Assembly: GCA_016930375.1 (NCBI GenBank)
Contig: JAFGGU010000108.1
Span: 1 to 53,225, forward strand
Reading direction: 5' to 3'
Length of the DNA stretch: 53,225 nucleotides
DNA from: Bacteroidales bacterium
GTDB lineage: Bacteria > Bacteroidota > Bacteroidia > Bacteroidales > UBA10428
Positions 42,680 through 52,054 of this stretch are shown here, piece by piece. The position numbers and the translations under genes were made by a program. Under the pieces are notes generated by a model that was not told the origin of the DNA, did no database searches, and saw nothing but the letters and a program-made list of their open reading frames with translations. Each line of letters begins with the position of its first letter. Position 1 is the stretch's first letter.

Positions 42680-44923
42680 ATGGAAAATTTCTACCTGATC
42701 ATTGTAATCATTCTGGGTGTTCTTGCCATTTCCGACTTGGTTGTCGGCGTCAGCAACGACGCAGTGAATTTTCTCAACTCATCCATCGGTTCAAAAGTCG
42801 CTCCTTTCAGGGTTATTATGATCATTGCAGCTGTGGGGGTATTGGTTGGCGCCACATTCTCAAACGGTATGATGGAAGTGGCGCGCAACGGGATCATGAA
42901 CCCCGGCACCTTTTCGTTTGAAAATATCCTGATCATTTTTCTGGCAGTGATGGTCACCGATGTGCTCCTGCTCGATCTTTTCAACACCTTCGGCCTTCCC
43001 ACCTCCACCACGGTTTCGGTGGTGTTCGAACTGCTGGGAGGCTCTGTGGGAATGGCGATTGTAAAGATCAGGAATTCACCCGAAGGACTGGCCAGCCTGG
43101 GTAAATATATCAACTCCGAGAGATCCCTGGTGATCATCACCGGAATTTTGCTGTCCGTGGCCATATCGTTCATCGTAGGTTTAATTATCCAATATATCGC
43201 CAGGATCATTTTCTCCTTCAATTATAAAAATTCAATCCGGTATTTCGGTTCCCTGTGGGGTGGCCTGGCCATTACGGGGATAACCTACTTCCTGCTGATC
43301 AAAGGCGCCAAAGGCTCTTCCTTCATCAGCAAAGAGCAGTTTACCTGGATCACGGATCACAGCACCCTCATCCTGGGCGTATGCTTTGCCGGATGGACCT
43401 TGATTTTGCAGTTGCTTTACTGGCTCTTCCGGGTGAATGTGCTGAAAGTGATCGTTCTGTTCGGTACGTTCGCCCTGGCATTCGCCTTTGCCGGTAACGA
43501 CCTGGTGAACTTCATCGGGGTGCCCCTGGCCGGATATGAATCGTACAAGGTTTTTACGGCCCAGAATGCCCTTTCAGGCTCAGATTTTTCCATGAGCGCC
43601 CTGGCAGAAAGCGTTAAAACCCCTACCGGATTCCTGCTCCTGGCGGGAATTATCATGGTGCTCGCCCTGTGGTTCTCCAAAAAAGCACGCAGTGTTACCC
43701 GCACTGAGCTGAGCCTTGGAAATCAGGACCTGACCCATGAACGTTTTTCATCCTCGCCATTTTCAAGAGCCCTGGTTAGGATCGGCGTTCAACTGGGCAA
43801 CTTCTTCTGGAGGCTTTTCCCGCTCCGTATGAAGGAATTCCTGAACACGCGGTTTGATGATAAAAGTTTCAAGAAAAATGCCAAAAAGGACAAGGGCCTG
43901 TCATTCGACCTGGTCAGGGCATCGGTAAACCTCGCCGTATCGAGCAGCCTGATCGCTTTTGCCACCTCGAACAAGCTGCCGCTTTCCACCACCTATGTCA
44001 CTTTTATGGTGGCCATGAGTACTTCCCTGGCGGACAGGGCATGGGGACGCGAAAGCGCCGTATATCGCATATCCGGCGTAATAACGGTCATCGGAGGCTG
44101 GTTTTTTACTGCTTTTGTAGCTTTTACAGGGGCACTCTTCATAGCACTTTTCTTAAGCTGGGGAGGTCCTGTAGCAGTTGCCATTCTCATCCTGATAGCC
44201 ATTGCCTTTGTTTATAAAACCCATATTTACCATAAAAAAAAGGAAGAAACCCTCAAAGCGGCAGATAAGGATTTCTGGGCCGACGAAAATGTTTCTGCCG
44301 AAATCGCCCTTACAAAATACAACGACAGGATCGCGGTATCGGTTGCATTGCTGTCCGATATTTACAAATCAGCCATTGAGGGACTGATTGGCGAGAAAAG
44401 GAAAAAGCTCGCCAAAACCGATAAGGATATCCGTGCCTTGCGGAAAGACGTCAAGTCATTGAAAAAGAATGCGCAGAGCCTGGTTTACCGCCTCAAAGGA
44501 AGCGACCTCGCCGATGACGGGGAATACTATTTTCAGATGCTCGAGTACCTGGCTGAGGCATCCCATTGCGTTTTCTACATCACCGAACCTTCGTTTAACC
44601 ACATTGACGATAACCACGGGCCATTGCACCAGGCCGATGCGGATGATCTGAAGGATTTTATGCACAAAACCACCCGTTATATCAGCAAAGTGCAGCAAAG
44701 CATGGCTTCCGGTAAAACTCCGCGTGAAGAAAAGGAAATTGCCAATATCAGCGAACTTTATGATTCACTGGCGAAAATGAGAAAAAATCACCTGAAACGG
44801 TTCAAATCAGGATCCATTTCAGGCAGTGTCAGCCTGCTGTATCTCGACATCCTGTCGGAATCAAAAAATCTCATCAGTTTGATTTCCAGAATGTCGGTAA
44901 CATCAAAGGCTTTGACCCGGTAG
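42680..44923 (+). CDS. PiT-family inorganic phosphate transporter with fused PhoU-like domain
   Basis: 747 residues (ATG at 42680; TTG at 42674 less likely). Proton- or sodium-coupled phosphate permease. The two inverted PiT signatures are present: GVSNDAVNFLNSSIGS near the start and FAGNDLVNFIGVPLAGYES in the middle, plus FGLPTSTTVSVVFE and NKLPLSTTYVTFMVAMSTSL. About ten to twelve membrane spans reach residue about 515. The last about 215 residues (from FWADENVSAE) are cytoplasmic, helical and charged, resembling PhoU/DUF47 regulators usually encoded as separate pit accessory proteins. With no pst genes in view, this transporter may be the phosphate entry route that PhoR reads (inference). 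Its end overlaps queG tail to tail by 21 bp. Confidence 0.92.
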   Translation: MENFYLIIVIILGVLAISDLVVGVSNDAVNFLNSSIGSKVAPFRVIMIIAAVGVLVGATFSNGMMEVARNGIMNPGTFSFENILIIFLAVMVTDVLLLDLFNTFGLPTSTTVSVVFELLGGSVGMAIVKIRNSPEGLASLGKYINSERSLVIITGILLSVAISFIVGLIIQYIARIIFSFNYKNSIRYFGSLWGGLAITGITYFLLIKGAKGSSFISKEQFTWITDHSTLILGVCFAGWTLILQLLYWLFRVNVLKVIVLFGTFALAFAFAGNDLVNFIGVPLAGYESYKVFTAQNALSGSDFSMSALAESVKTPTGFLLLAGIIMVLALWFSKKARSVTRTELSLGNQDLTHERFSSSPFSRALVRIGVQLGNFFWRLFPLRMKEFLNTRFDDKSFKKNAKKDKGLSFDLVRASVNLAVSSSLIAFATSNKLPLSTTYVTFMVAMSTSLADRAWGRESAVYRISGVITVIGGWFFTAFVAFTGALFIALFLSWGGPVAVAILILIAIAFVYKTHIYHKKKEETLKAADKDFWADENVSAEIALTKYNDRIAVSVALLSDIYKSAIEGLIGEKRKKLAKTDKDIRALRKDVKSLKKNAQSLVYRLKGSDLADDGEYYFQMLEYLAEASHCVFYITEPSFNHIDDNHGPLHQADADDLKDFMHKTTRYISKVQQSMASGKTPREEKEIANISELYDSLAKMRKNHLKRFKSGSISGSVSLLYLDILSESKNLISLISRMSVTSKALTR

Positions 44924-45850
44924 TGCCTGCGCAATACTTCCCAGGTTGCGCTTGATTCCGCTGAAACGGGCCCGCTTTACGGCTGACTTCTTAAAAAGCG
45001 TTTCATACTGCTGTTCATCCATCCGGTGCCAGTCGTCCCGTGTCATTTCGAGCAGACCCGGCAGCGGTTCGAATTCCGCTGTTTTGGCCGGAACTGCCTT
45101 TCTGTTCCAGGGGCATACATCCTGGCAGATATCACAGCCAAATACCCTGTTGATCAATTTGTCCCGGTATTCCTGTCCGATTTCCCCCTTGTTTTCGATG
45201 GTCAGGTAAGAAATACACCTCCGTGCATCCAGGACCCGCGGTGAAACAATCGCCTGTGTCGGACAAGCCCGGATACAGCGGTTACAGTCGCCACAGAAAT
45301 CCTGTATGGCCCTGTCATAAGCAAGCGGAATATCAACAATGAGCGATCCGATGAAAAAGAAGGAACCTGATTCCGGGGAGATCAGGTTGGTATTCTTCCC
45401 AATCCAGCCCAGTCCGGCCCGTGCCGCCCACGCCCTGTCGAGTACCGGCGCCGAATCCGTAAAAGCCCTGCCGTTCACGGGTGTGATTGATTCCTGGATG
45501 TAGCGGAGCAGTTTTTTCAGCCTGCTTCGGATGACAGGGTGATAATCTTCACCATACGCGTATTTTGAGAGCACAGGAGCATCAGGGGTGGTCTGACCTT
45601 TGGCAGGGTAGTAATTCAGGAGGACAGATATGACAGATCTTGCACCCGGAACCAGCACACGGGGATCTGTACGTTTGTCGGCATGGTTGTTCATATAGTC
45701 CATGCTTCCCTGGTAGCCTTTCAGGAGCCAGTCCTTCAAATACCGGGAATCTTCAGCAAGGAATTCAGCGCGGGAAATGCCGCAGCTGTCAAATCCAAGC
45801 CTGCCGGCTTCTGCCTTGATCATGGATGATTTTTTCTGCAGTTCATCCAT
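44903..45850 (-). CDS. queG: Epoxyqueuosine reductase
   Basis: 315 residues from ATG at 45850 (MDELQKKSSMIKAEAGRLGF); the upstream extension to 45937 enters infB. Last step of queuosine synthesis in tRNA: reduces epoxyqueuosine, using cobalamin and two [4Fe-4S] clusters. Motifs: GFDSCGISRAEF, SVISVLLNYYP, DSAPVLDRAWAARAGLGWIGKNTNLI, the ferredoxin-like clusters CGDCNRCIRACPTQAI and CDICQDVCPWN. Length is slightly shorter than E. coli QueG because HEAT repeats at the C-terminus are absent. It lies 10 bp after infB, so co-transcribed. Confidence 0.95.
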   Translation of the reverse strand: MDELQKKSSMIKAEAGRLGFDSCGISRAEFLAEDSRYLKDWLLKGYQGSMDYMNNHADKRTDPRVLVPGARSVISVLLNYYPAKGQTTPDAPVLSKYAYGEDYHPVIRSRLKKLLRYIQESITPVNGRAFTDSAPVLDRAWAARAGLGWIGKNTNLISPESGSFFFIGSLIVDIPLAYDRAIQDFCGDCNRCIRACPTQAIVSPRVLDARRCISYLTIENKGEIGQEYRDKLINRVFGCDICQDVCPWNRKAVPAKTAEFEPLPGLLEMTRDDWHRMDEQQYETLFKKSAVKRARFSGIKRNLGSIAQALPGQSL

Positions 45851-45860
45851 GGCAAAGCAA

Positions 45861-48806
45861 TTAAAGTTTTTTCTTGATTTCGGTGGTCTCGTATCCTTCA
45901 ATAATATCCCCCACCCTGATATCATTGTAATTTTCAATATTCAGGCCGCATTCCTGTCCGCTCACTGCTTCCTTCACTTCATCCTTGAAACGCTTCAGTG
46001 ATGCCAGCACGCCGCTGTATATAACAATGCCATCGCGGATGATCCTTACCCGGGTATCCCGCCTGATCTTGCCTTCTTTCACCATACAGCCGGCTATCGT
46101 TCCCACTTTGGTAATTTTGAAAGCCTCCAGGATCTCCAGCGTGGCCACAATATCCTCCTTGATTTCAGGGGAGAGCATTCCTTCCATGGCTGACTTGATT
46201 TCATTGATCGCATCGTAGATGATGGAATACAACCTGATGTCAATTTCTTCCTTTTCCGCCAGTTTTCTTGCCTGCAAGGAAGGCCGCACCTGGAATCCGA
46301 CTACAATGGCATTGGAAGCGGCTGCCAGCAGGATGTCACTTTCTGAAATAGCGCCTACAGCCTTATGTATGACATTTACCTGGATCTCTTCGTTGGACAG
46401 TTTGATCAGCGAATCGGACAAAGCTTCGATGGAACCATCGACATCGCCCTTTACAATTACGTTCAGCTCCTTGAAATTGCCAATGGCAATACGGCGGCCG
46501 ATTTCATCAAGTGTAATGTGTTTCTGGGTACGCAGGCCCTGTTCACGCAACAACTGTTCCCGTTTGGTAGCTATTTCCTTGGCTTCCTTTTCACTCTCGT
46601 ATACATTGAACTTGTCACCCGCCTGCGGAGCTCCGTTCAAACCCAAAACAAGCACCGGATCAGAAGGACCGGCAGCTGAAATTTTCTTGCCGCGTTCGTC
46701 ATGCATGGCTTTTACCTTGCCAAAATTATGACCCGCGAGCATGATATCACCGACTCTGAGTGTACCGGCCTGAACAAGAACAGTGGCCATATACCCTCTT
46801 CCCTTGTCAAGTGATGATTCAATGATGGTACCTACTGCAAACTTATCGGGATTTGCCTTGAGATTCAGCAATTCCGCCTCCAGCAATACCTTTTCCAGCA
46901 GGTCATCCACGTTCAGCCCGGTCTTGGCTGAAATTTCCTGCGACTGGTACTTGCCTCCCCAGTCCTCAACCAGAATGTTCATATTGGCAAGGGTTTCCTT
47001 GATCTTCTCGGGATTGGCCGTTGGTTTATCAATCTTGTTGATCGCAAACACCATGGGAACACCGGCTGCCTGGGCATGATTGATGGCTTCAACAGTCTGC
47101 GGCATAATGCCGTCATCAGCCGCCACAACGATGATGGCCACGTCAGTGATCTGTGCACCGCGGGCGCGCATGGCTGTAAAAGCTTCATGGCCGGGTGTAT
47201 CCAGGAAGGTGATCTGTCTTCCGTCTTTCAATTCAACGCCGTAAGCGCCGATATGCTGCGTAATGCCTCCGGCTTCACCGGCGATAACGTTGGCATGCCT
47301 GATATGATCGAGCAACTTGGTTTTCCCGTGATCTACGTGTCCCATAACGGTCACAATCGGAGGCCTGGGTTTCTGTTCTTCAGAATCCTCATCCTCATCA
47401 AAATCATCCTCCTGAACGTCTGCCGTTACAAATTCCACTTTGTAGCTGAATTCCTCTGCAACCAGGACAAGCGCTTCTGCATCGAGGCGCTGGTTGATGG
47501 ATACAAAGAGACCCAGGCTCATACAGGCAGCGATTACTTCATTCACGGGAACGCCCATCATGGTGGCCAGTTCATTTACCGTAACAAATTCTGTCACCTT
47601 CAGGATATTCTTTTCCTGCTCCTTCTTTTCAACTTCCTGCTGAAACCGCTGACTGGCTATATCGCGCTTTTCCTTGCGGTATTTCGAACCTTTGGATTTG
47701 CCTTTTGAACCCAACCTGGCAAAAGTGTCCTTGATCTGTTTATCAACATCTTCTTCACTGATCTCAAAACGGTAACCCTTTCTCTTCTTTTTCTTTTTCT
47801 TGTCCTTATCGGCATCAACCACTGCTGCACGAACAGGTTTTTCAACGCTTACACGCTGGGTATCCTTTTTGATCCGCTTTCTCTTCTTCTTTTGGATATC
47901 ATCCTCTGTTTCAGCACCGGGTTTTTTCAATTCCATCTTACCCACCACCACCGGGCCGTTCAGTTTTTCTGCCCTGGCCCTTATAACCTCGGGCTGCTGA
48001 CGGGGTGATCCGGGCTTTTCTTCCGTATCCCTGCGATGGGTAGCCTCTCCTGATTCCCTGGACTGGACAGGAGCGCGGCTTTTCCTTTCCTTTTCAAGCT
48101 GTTCCCTGGATTTCTTGGGCGGCCTGGTTCTCTGATTCATGGAATCGAGGTCGATCTTGCCAACCACCTTTACCTCTACATCCTTGAACTCCGGCTTGAG
48201 AAATGTATCTTCCGCTTCAACGATGACCGGTTCTTCCACCTTGGGTTCAATGGCAGCAGGCGCGGTAACTTCAGGTTCAGGAGCCTGAGGCGCAGCCTTT
48301 TGCGGGGGAATGGCCTCTTTTTCCTTTTCCTTGAATTCAGGTACAACCGGTATGGGTTTCTCCTCTTTGGGAATGGCTTGCTTTTTGGGAGGACTCAGTT
48401 TATCAATATCAATTTTCCCCAGCACATTCAACCGGATGGGCTCCTTCTCTACAGGACGCTCAACCTCAGGTTCATGATGCTGGCTGGTTGCTCGCAAATC
48501 CTTGACCAATACCTCATCATCATAATCCTGCACGTCAGGCTCGGCTTCGTGATGCAAATCACTGATGGAAACCGTTTCGAGCCTTTCACGCTTGTTTTTC
48601 AGGTTCAGTTTTTCTGATTCCTTTTTAACGTTCAGGTCAGTACTAAATTCTTTCAGCAGCAGCTCTACCTGCTCCGGCGTGATTTTTTCATTCGGATTGG
48701 AATCAATTTTCACACCCTTTTTATGCAGGAAATCCACTATGGTGGAAATACCCACATTGAGTTCCCTGGCAATTTTGCTTAATCGTGTATTTTTAGTATC
48801 TGACAT
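45861..48806 (-). CDS. infB: Translation initiation factor IF-2
   Basis: 981 residues. GTPase that places fMet-tRNA on the ribosome. N-terminal IF2_N domain (about 1-50, [20 protein letters not shown]), then a long charged low-complexity linker (Lys, Glu, Pro rich) to about residue 400, a second IF2_N-like region, and the G domain: G1 [13 protein letters not shown]3 DTPGHEAF, G4 NKIDKP. C-terminal domains II-IV follow, with the fMet-tRNA-binding C2 at the end. Member of the rimP-nusA-infB-queG cluster. Confidence 0.97.
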   Translation of the reverse strand: MSDTKNTRLSKIARELNVGISTIVDFLHKKGVKIDSNPNEKITPEQVELLLKEFSTDLNVKKESEKLNLKNKRERLETVSISDLHHEAEPDVQDYDDEVLVKDLRATSQHHEPEVERPVEKEPIRLNVLGKIDIDKLSPPKKQAIPKEEKPIPVVPEFKEKEKEAIPPQKAAPQAPEPEVTAPAAIEPKVEEPVIVEAEDTFLKPEFKDVEVKVVGKIDLDSMNQRTRPPKKSREQLEKERKSRAPVQSRESGEATHRRDTEEKPGSPRQQPEVIRARAEKLNGPVVVGKMELKKPGAETEDDIQKKKRKRIKKDTQRVSVEKPVRAAVVDADKDKKKKKKRKGYRFEISEEDVDKQIKDTFARLGSKGKSKGSKYRKEKRDIASQRFQQEVEKKEQEKNILKVTEFVTVNELATMMGVPVNEVIAACMSLGLFVSINQRLDAEALVLVAEEFSYKVEFVTADVQEDDFDEDEDSEEQKPRPPIVTVMGHVDHGKTKLLDHIRHANVIAGEAGGITQHIGAYGVELKDGRQITFLDTPGHEAFTAMRARGAQITDVAIIVVAADDGIMPQTVEAINHAQAAGVPMVFAINKIDKPTANPEKIKETLANMNILVEDWGGKYQSQEISAKTGLNVDDLLEKVLLEAELLNLKANPDKFAVGTIIESSLDKGRGYMATVLVQAGTLRVGDIMLAGHNFGKVKAMHDERGKKISAAGPSDPVLVLGLNGAPQAGDKFNVYESEKEAKEIATKREQLLREQGLRTQKHITLDEIGRRIAIGNFKELNVIVKGDVDGSIEALSDSLIKLSNEEIQVNVIHKAVGAISESDILLAAASNAIVVGFQVRPSLQARKLAEKEEIDIRLYSIIYDAINEIKSAMEGMLSPEIKEDIVATLEILEAFKITKVGTIAGCMVKEGKIRRDTRVRIIRDGIVIYSGVLASLKRFKDEVKEAVSGQECGLNIENYNDIRVGDIIEGYETTEIKKKL

Positions 48807-48834
48807 CCGTGAATTTTGGTAATTATTGAACCGT

Positions 48835-48842
48835 CAAAATTA
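48835..48842 (-). promoter_or_regulatory. Possible internal promoter for infB (TAATTTTG)
   Basis: Full -7 match on the minus strand in the 69-bp gap between nusA and infB, about 28 nt before the ATG. No clear -33 partner. Confidence 0.45.
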
Positions 48843-48875
48843 GTAATTCCGCCAATATATTCTTATCGTGATGCA

Positions 48876-50114
48876 TTATTCGAATTCGGCTTTTAAAATT
48901 TTTAATACCTCACGTATGGTTTCTTCTTCTAAATCAGTTCGTTTGACCAGATCTTCCATATTCAGGTTGAGAACACTGCGCGCTGTATCACAGCCAATGG
49001 CTTTCAGTTCATCAATGATCCAGCTGTCAATTTCATCCGCAAATTCTTCCAGGTTGACATCTTCCTCATCGGCATAATCGGTCTCACGGTACACGTCAAT
49101 CTCATAGCCGGTAAGCTGGCTGGCCAGTTTAATATTCAGACCGCCCTTGCCGATCGCCAGGGATACTTCATTGGGTTTCAGGTAAACATCTGCCTTTTTG
49201 TTCTTTTCATCCAGCTTGATCGATGATATTTTGGCCGGGCTCAGGGCACGGGTAATAAAAAGCTGCAGATTATTGGTGTAGTTGATGACGTCAATATTCT
49301 CATTTTTCAATTCCCTAACGATGCCATGGATACGCGAGCCCTTCATGCCTACACAGGCACCCACCGGATCAATGCGTTCATCATAGGATTCAACGGCAAC
49401 CTTGGCTCTTTCACCAGGGATGCGGACAATTCTTTTGATCGTGATGAGTCCGTCAAAAATTTCAGGAACTTCCAGCTCAAACAAACGTTCCAGGAATACC
49501 GGGGAAGTTCTCGAAAGAATGATAAGCGGGGTGTTGTTCCGCATTTCTACCTTAATCACAACGGCCCTAATGCTGTCTCCCTTGCGGAAATAGTCGGTGG
49601 GTATCTGCTCCGATTTGGGCAGGATAAGTTCATTCCCTTCTTCATCGAGCACAAGGATTTCACGTTTCCAGACCTGGTATATCTCCCCGGTGATGATATC
49701 CCCTATCCGGTCACGGTATTTCTGAAATATGTTGTTCTTTTCAAGATCGAGTATCCTGGCCGTAAGGTTCTGGCGGAGCGCCAGGATGGCACGCCTTCCG
49801 AAATCGAGAAGTTTCACTTCATCCGTAACTTCCTCACCTACTTCATAATCTTCATCAATGAGCTTGGCCTCGGAAAGTGACATCTGGATGTTTGGATCGG
49901 TGACTTCCCCGTCCTCCACAACCTCACGGTTTCTCCAGATCTCGAAATCTCCCTTGTCAATGTTAATGATGATGTCGAAATTATCTGCAGACCCGAACAT
50001 TTTCAAGAGCATTCCGCGGAATACATCCTCCAGCACACTCATCATGGTTGCCCGGTCAATGCTTTTGAGTTCCTTAAACTCCGAAAACGTTTCGATCAAA
50101 TTGAGGTTTTCCAT
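48876..50114 (-). CDS. nusA: Transcription termination/antitermination factor NusA
   Basis: 412 residues. Binds RNA polymerase and controls pausing, termination and antitermination. N-terminal domain (about 1-125), S1 domain (about 135-200, GDIITGEIYQVWKREILVL), KH1 (about 230-280, VAVESYDERIDPVGACVGMKGSRIHGI) and KH2 (about 300-350, VSLAIGKGGLNIKLASQLTGYEIDV), then a short acidic C-terminal region (EDVNLEEFADEIDSWIIDEL) and a helical tail. The acidic repeats of E. coli NusA are missing. It starts 4 bp after rimP. Confidence 0.96.
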   Translation of the reverse strand: MENLNLIETFSEFKELKSIDRATMMSVLEDVFRGMLLKMFGSADNFDIIINIDKGDFEIWRNREVVEDGEVTDPNIQMSLSEAKLIDEDYEVGEEVTDEVKLLDFGRRAILALRQNLTARILDLEKNNIFQKYRDRIGDIITGEIYQVWKREILVLDEEGNELILPKSEQIPTDYFRKGDSIRAVVIKVEMRNNTPLIILSRTSPVFLERLFELEVPEIFDGLITIKRIVRIPGERAKVAVESYDERIDPVGACVGMKGSRIHGIVRELKNENIDVINYTNNLQLFITRALSPAKISSIKLDEKNKKADVYLKPNEVSLAIGKGGLNIKLASQLTGYEIDVYRETDYADEEDVNLEEFADEIDSWIIDELKAIGCDTARSVLNLNMEDLVKRTDLEEETIREVLKILKAEFE

Positions 50115-50118
50115 GTTT

Positions 50119-50595
50119 CTATTTGCTTTTTAAACTAATATTCACTTTTGCTGTTTTTATCTCTTCCTGCCTGATTTCCTGCAATACATGCTCTGTCTTT
50201 CGCTTGCCTTTATGGCCCTCCCTGGTGGTGATCTCCGTGTCCAGGGAAATCACTCCCCCGCTGATGCCTAAAAGCTTTCCCGTGATCTTCATTCCGTCAG
50301 ATTTCACCACATCCAGCATCCTGCCCACGTTTTTCTCAAACTGCACAGGCAGCTTAAGCGGCTTATCCAAACCCGGGGAAGACACTTCGAGCTCAAAATC
50401 CTCTTCATTCCGGTCGAGCCTGCTTCCCAAAAAACGGCTGACCTGCATGCATTCTTCCAGTGTAACTCCCTGCAGGCTATCCAGGTAAACCACAATCTTG
50501 TTGGCCGGCGTTACCAATACTTCCACCAGGAAAAGACCTCTTTGGGTCAGTTCTTCCTCCAACAGGTTCCTGATGAATTCAGTTTTGATCATCAT
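50119..50595 (-). CDS. rimP: Ribosome maturation factor RimP
   Basis: 158 residues. 30S assembly factor. N-terminal domain with EEELTQRGLFLVEVLV, then KIVVYLDSLQGVTLEECMQVSRFLGSRLDRNEEDFELEVSSPGLDKPL, where EVSSPGLDKPL is the family signature; the C-terminal SH3-like domain follows. First gene of rimP-nusA-infB-queG, with a consensus promoter 57 nt upstream and a hairpin leader. Two adjacent ATGs (50595, 50592) are possible starts. Confidence 0.95.
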   Translation of the reverse strand: MMIKTEFIRNLLEEELTQRGLFLVEVLVTPANKIVVYLDSLQGVTLEECMQVSRFLGSRLDRNEEDFELEVSSPGLDKPLKLPVQFEKNVGRMLDVVKSDGMKITGKLLGISGGVISLDTEITTREGHKGKRKTEHVLQEIRQEEIKTAKVNISLKSK

Positions 50596-50612
50596 GCTGT
50601 ATTTGCAACAAA

Positions 50613-50635
50613 ATAGGGGACATTGAGTCCCCTAT
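50613..50635 (-). promoter_or_regulatory. Leader hairpin of the rimP-nusA-infB mRNA
   Basis: Minus strand ATAGGGGAC, loop TCAAT, GTCCCCTAT: perfect 9-bp stem ending 18 nt before the ATG, followed by TTTGTTG. It starts about ten bases after the predicted transcription start. Candidate attenuator or mRNA-stabilising 5' stem. Confidence 0.6.
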
Positions 50636-50651
50636 CCTGAAAAAATCACGG

Positions 50652-50682
50652 CAAAGATAAGAATAATTATTCAATCTGCAAA
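50652..50682 (-). promoter_or_regulatory. Promoter of rimP-nusA-infB-queG (TTTG-N19-TATCTTTG)
   Basis: Minus strand TTTG (50682-50679), 19 nt, TATCTTTG (50659-50652). Full match, same 19-nt spacing as the tRNA-fMet promoter. Confidence 0.82.
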
Positions 50683-50768
50683 AACAGGATACCATATTAA
50701 TTGAAAGGGTTATTGATTATTTGAAAGAATATTCGGTAATTTGCTGCCATGCTTCGACTCTGCCCGGT

Positions 50769-52028
50769 ATGACAAAACAATCACCCATTCCCAACAAACG
50801 CAAAATCATCAATGATCCGGTGCACGGATTCATCATAGTCCCCACGGATTTTATTTTTGACCTCCTGGAGCATCCTTATCTGCAACGTTTGCGAAGGATC
50901 AGGCAACTCGGTCTTACCAGCTTTGTTTATCCGGGCGCCACCCACACGCGGTTTCAGCACGCCCTTGGAGCTGTTTACCTGATGGGGCAGGCTATCGATA
51001 ACATAAGGCAAAAGGGCACCCCGATTACCGATGAAGAGGCAGAGGCCGCCACAGCAGCCATCCTTCTCCATGATATCGGTCACGGACCCTTTTCCCATGC
51101 CCTTGAAGAAAGCATCATTGCCGGGGTAACCCACGAAGACCTTTCACTTCTGCTGATGAATAACCTGAATGAGGAATTCGAAGGCAGGCTGGATATGGCG
51201 CTGTCCATTTTTAACAACCAACACCCGAAAAAATTCCTCCACCAACTTGTATCAGGCCAGCTCGACATGGACAGGATGGATTACCTGATGCGGGACAGCT
51301 TTTACGCAGGTGTGGCTGAGGGCACCATTGGCACCGAAAGAATTATCAAAATGCTGAATGTGATGGATGGGCAGCTTGTTGTGGAGGCCAAAGGCATTTA
51401 TTCCATTGAAAAGTTCCTGATTGCGCGCCGCCTGATGTACTGGCAGGTCTATTTTCACAAAACCGTAATTGCGGCGGAGAATCTTCTGCTGCAGTTGCTG
51501 CGGCGCGCCAAGGAATTGGCAGGCACTGACAAATCGCTGTATGCCACGGATTCTCTGGGCTATTTTCTGAAGAACAACATTACCCCCGAGAGTCTCGAAT
51601 CCCGCAAATCGGTGATCCTGGATAATTTTGCCAATCTCGATGACGATGACATCATGGTTTCAGCCAAATCCTGGTCCGCCCACGGCGATCCCCTGCTTTC
51701 CCTTTTATCTCGTAACCTGGTGAGCCGGAAATTGCCCCGTGTAAAGATCCAGGAAAATCCGTTTGAGGAATCAAAGCTTACCGCACTCAGCAATGCTGCT
51801 GCCGGCCAATACAATCTCCCTGTGAGTGAAGGGAATTTTTTGGTTTTCACGGGTTTAATTACCAATAAGGCTTACAGTGACAAGACCGATACAATCAAAG
51901 TCCTTTACAACACCGGTGAAATGAAGGATTTTTCCGAAGCTTCTGATATCTTCCATCTCCAGAACCTCATGAAGACGAATAAAAAATATTTTCTGTGCTA
52001 TCCAAAAGATCTTGAGTTTAATTGCTAA
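50769..52028 (+). CDS. HD domain phosphohydrolase (YdhJ/SAMHD1-like dNTPase family)
   Basis: 419 residues from the ATG at 50769; an earlier in-frame ATG at 50721 would add 16 residues not seen in the family. Metal-dependent phosphohydrolase. HD motifs: THTRFQHALGAVYLMGQ, ILLHDIGHGPFSHALE with the HD pair, and SGQLDMDRMDYLMRDSFYAG with the last Asp. The order and spacing (H...HD...D) and the NDPVHGFIIVP opening resemble SAMHD1/dGTPase-like proteins such as Bacillus YwfO or the YdhJ group; whether it cuts dNTPs or another phosphate ester is not readable. Next to lpxD, whose promoter overlaps its stop codon. Confidence 0.9.
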   Translation: MTKQSPIPNKRKIINDPVHGFIIVPTDFIFDLLEHPYLQRLRRIRQLGLTSFVYPGATHTRFQHALGAVYLMGQAIDNIRQKGTPITDEEAEAATAAILLHDIGHGPFSHALEESIIAGVTHEDLSLLLMNNLNEEFEGRLDMALSIFNNQHPKKFLHQLVSGQLDMDRMDYLMRDSFYAGVAEGTIGTERIIKMLNVMDGQLVVEAKGIYSIEKFLIARRLMYWQVYFHKTVIAAENLLLQLLRRAKELAGTDKSLYATDSLGYFLKNNITPESLESRKSVILDNFANLDDDDIMVSAKSWSAHGDPLLSLLSRNLVSRKLPRVKIQENPFEESKLTALSNAAAGQYNLPVSEGNFLVFTGLITNKAYSDKTDTIKVLYNTGEMKDFSEASDIFHLQNLMKTNKKYFLCYPKDLEFNC

Positions 52029-52033
52029 CTTTG
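52026..52033 (+). promoter_or_regulatory. -7 element TAACTTTG of lpxD, overlapping the upstream stop codon
   Basis: Full match to TAnnTTTG; its TAA is also the stop codon of the HD gene. ATG of lpxD 22 nt further on. Confidence 0.55.
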
Positions 52034-52054
52034 GGCCCGGAAAAAACTGAATGC

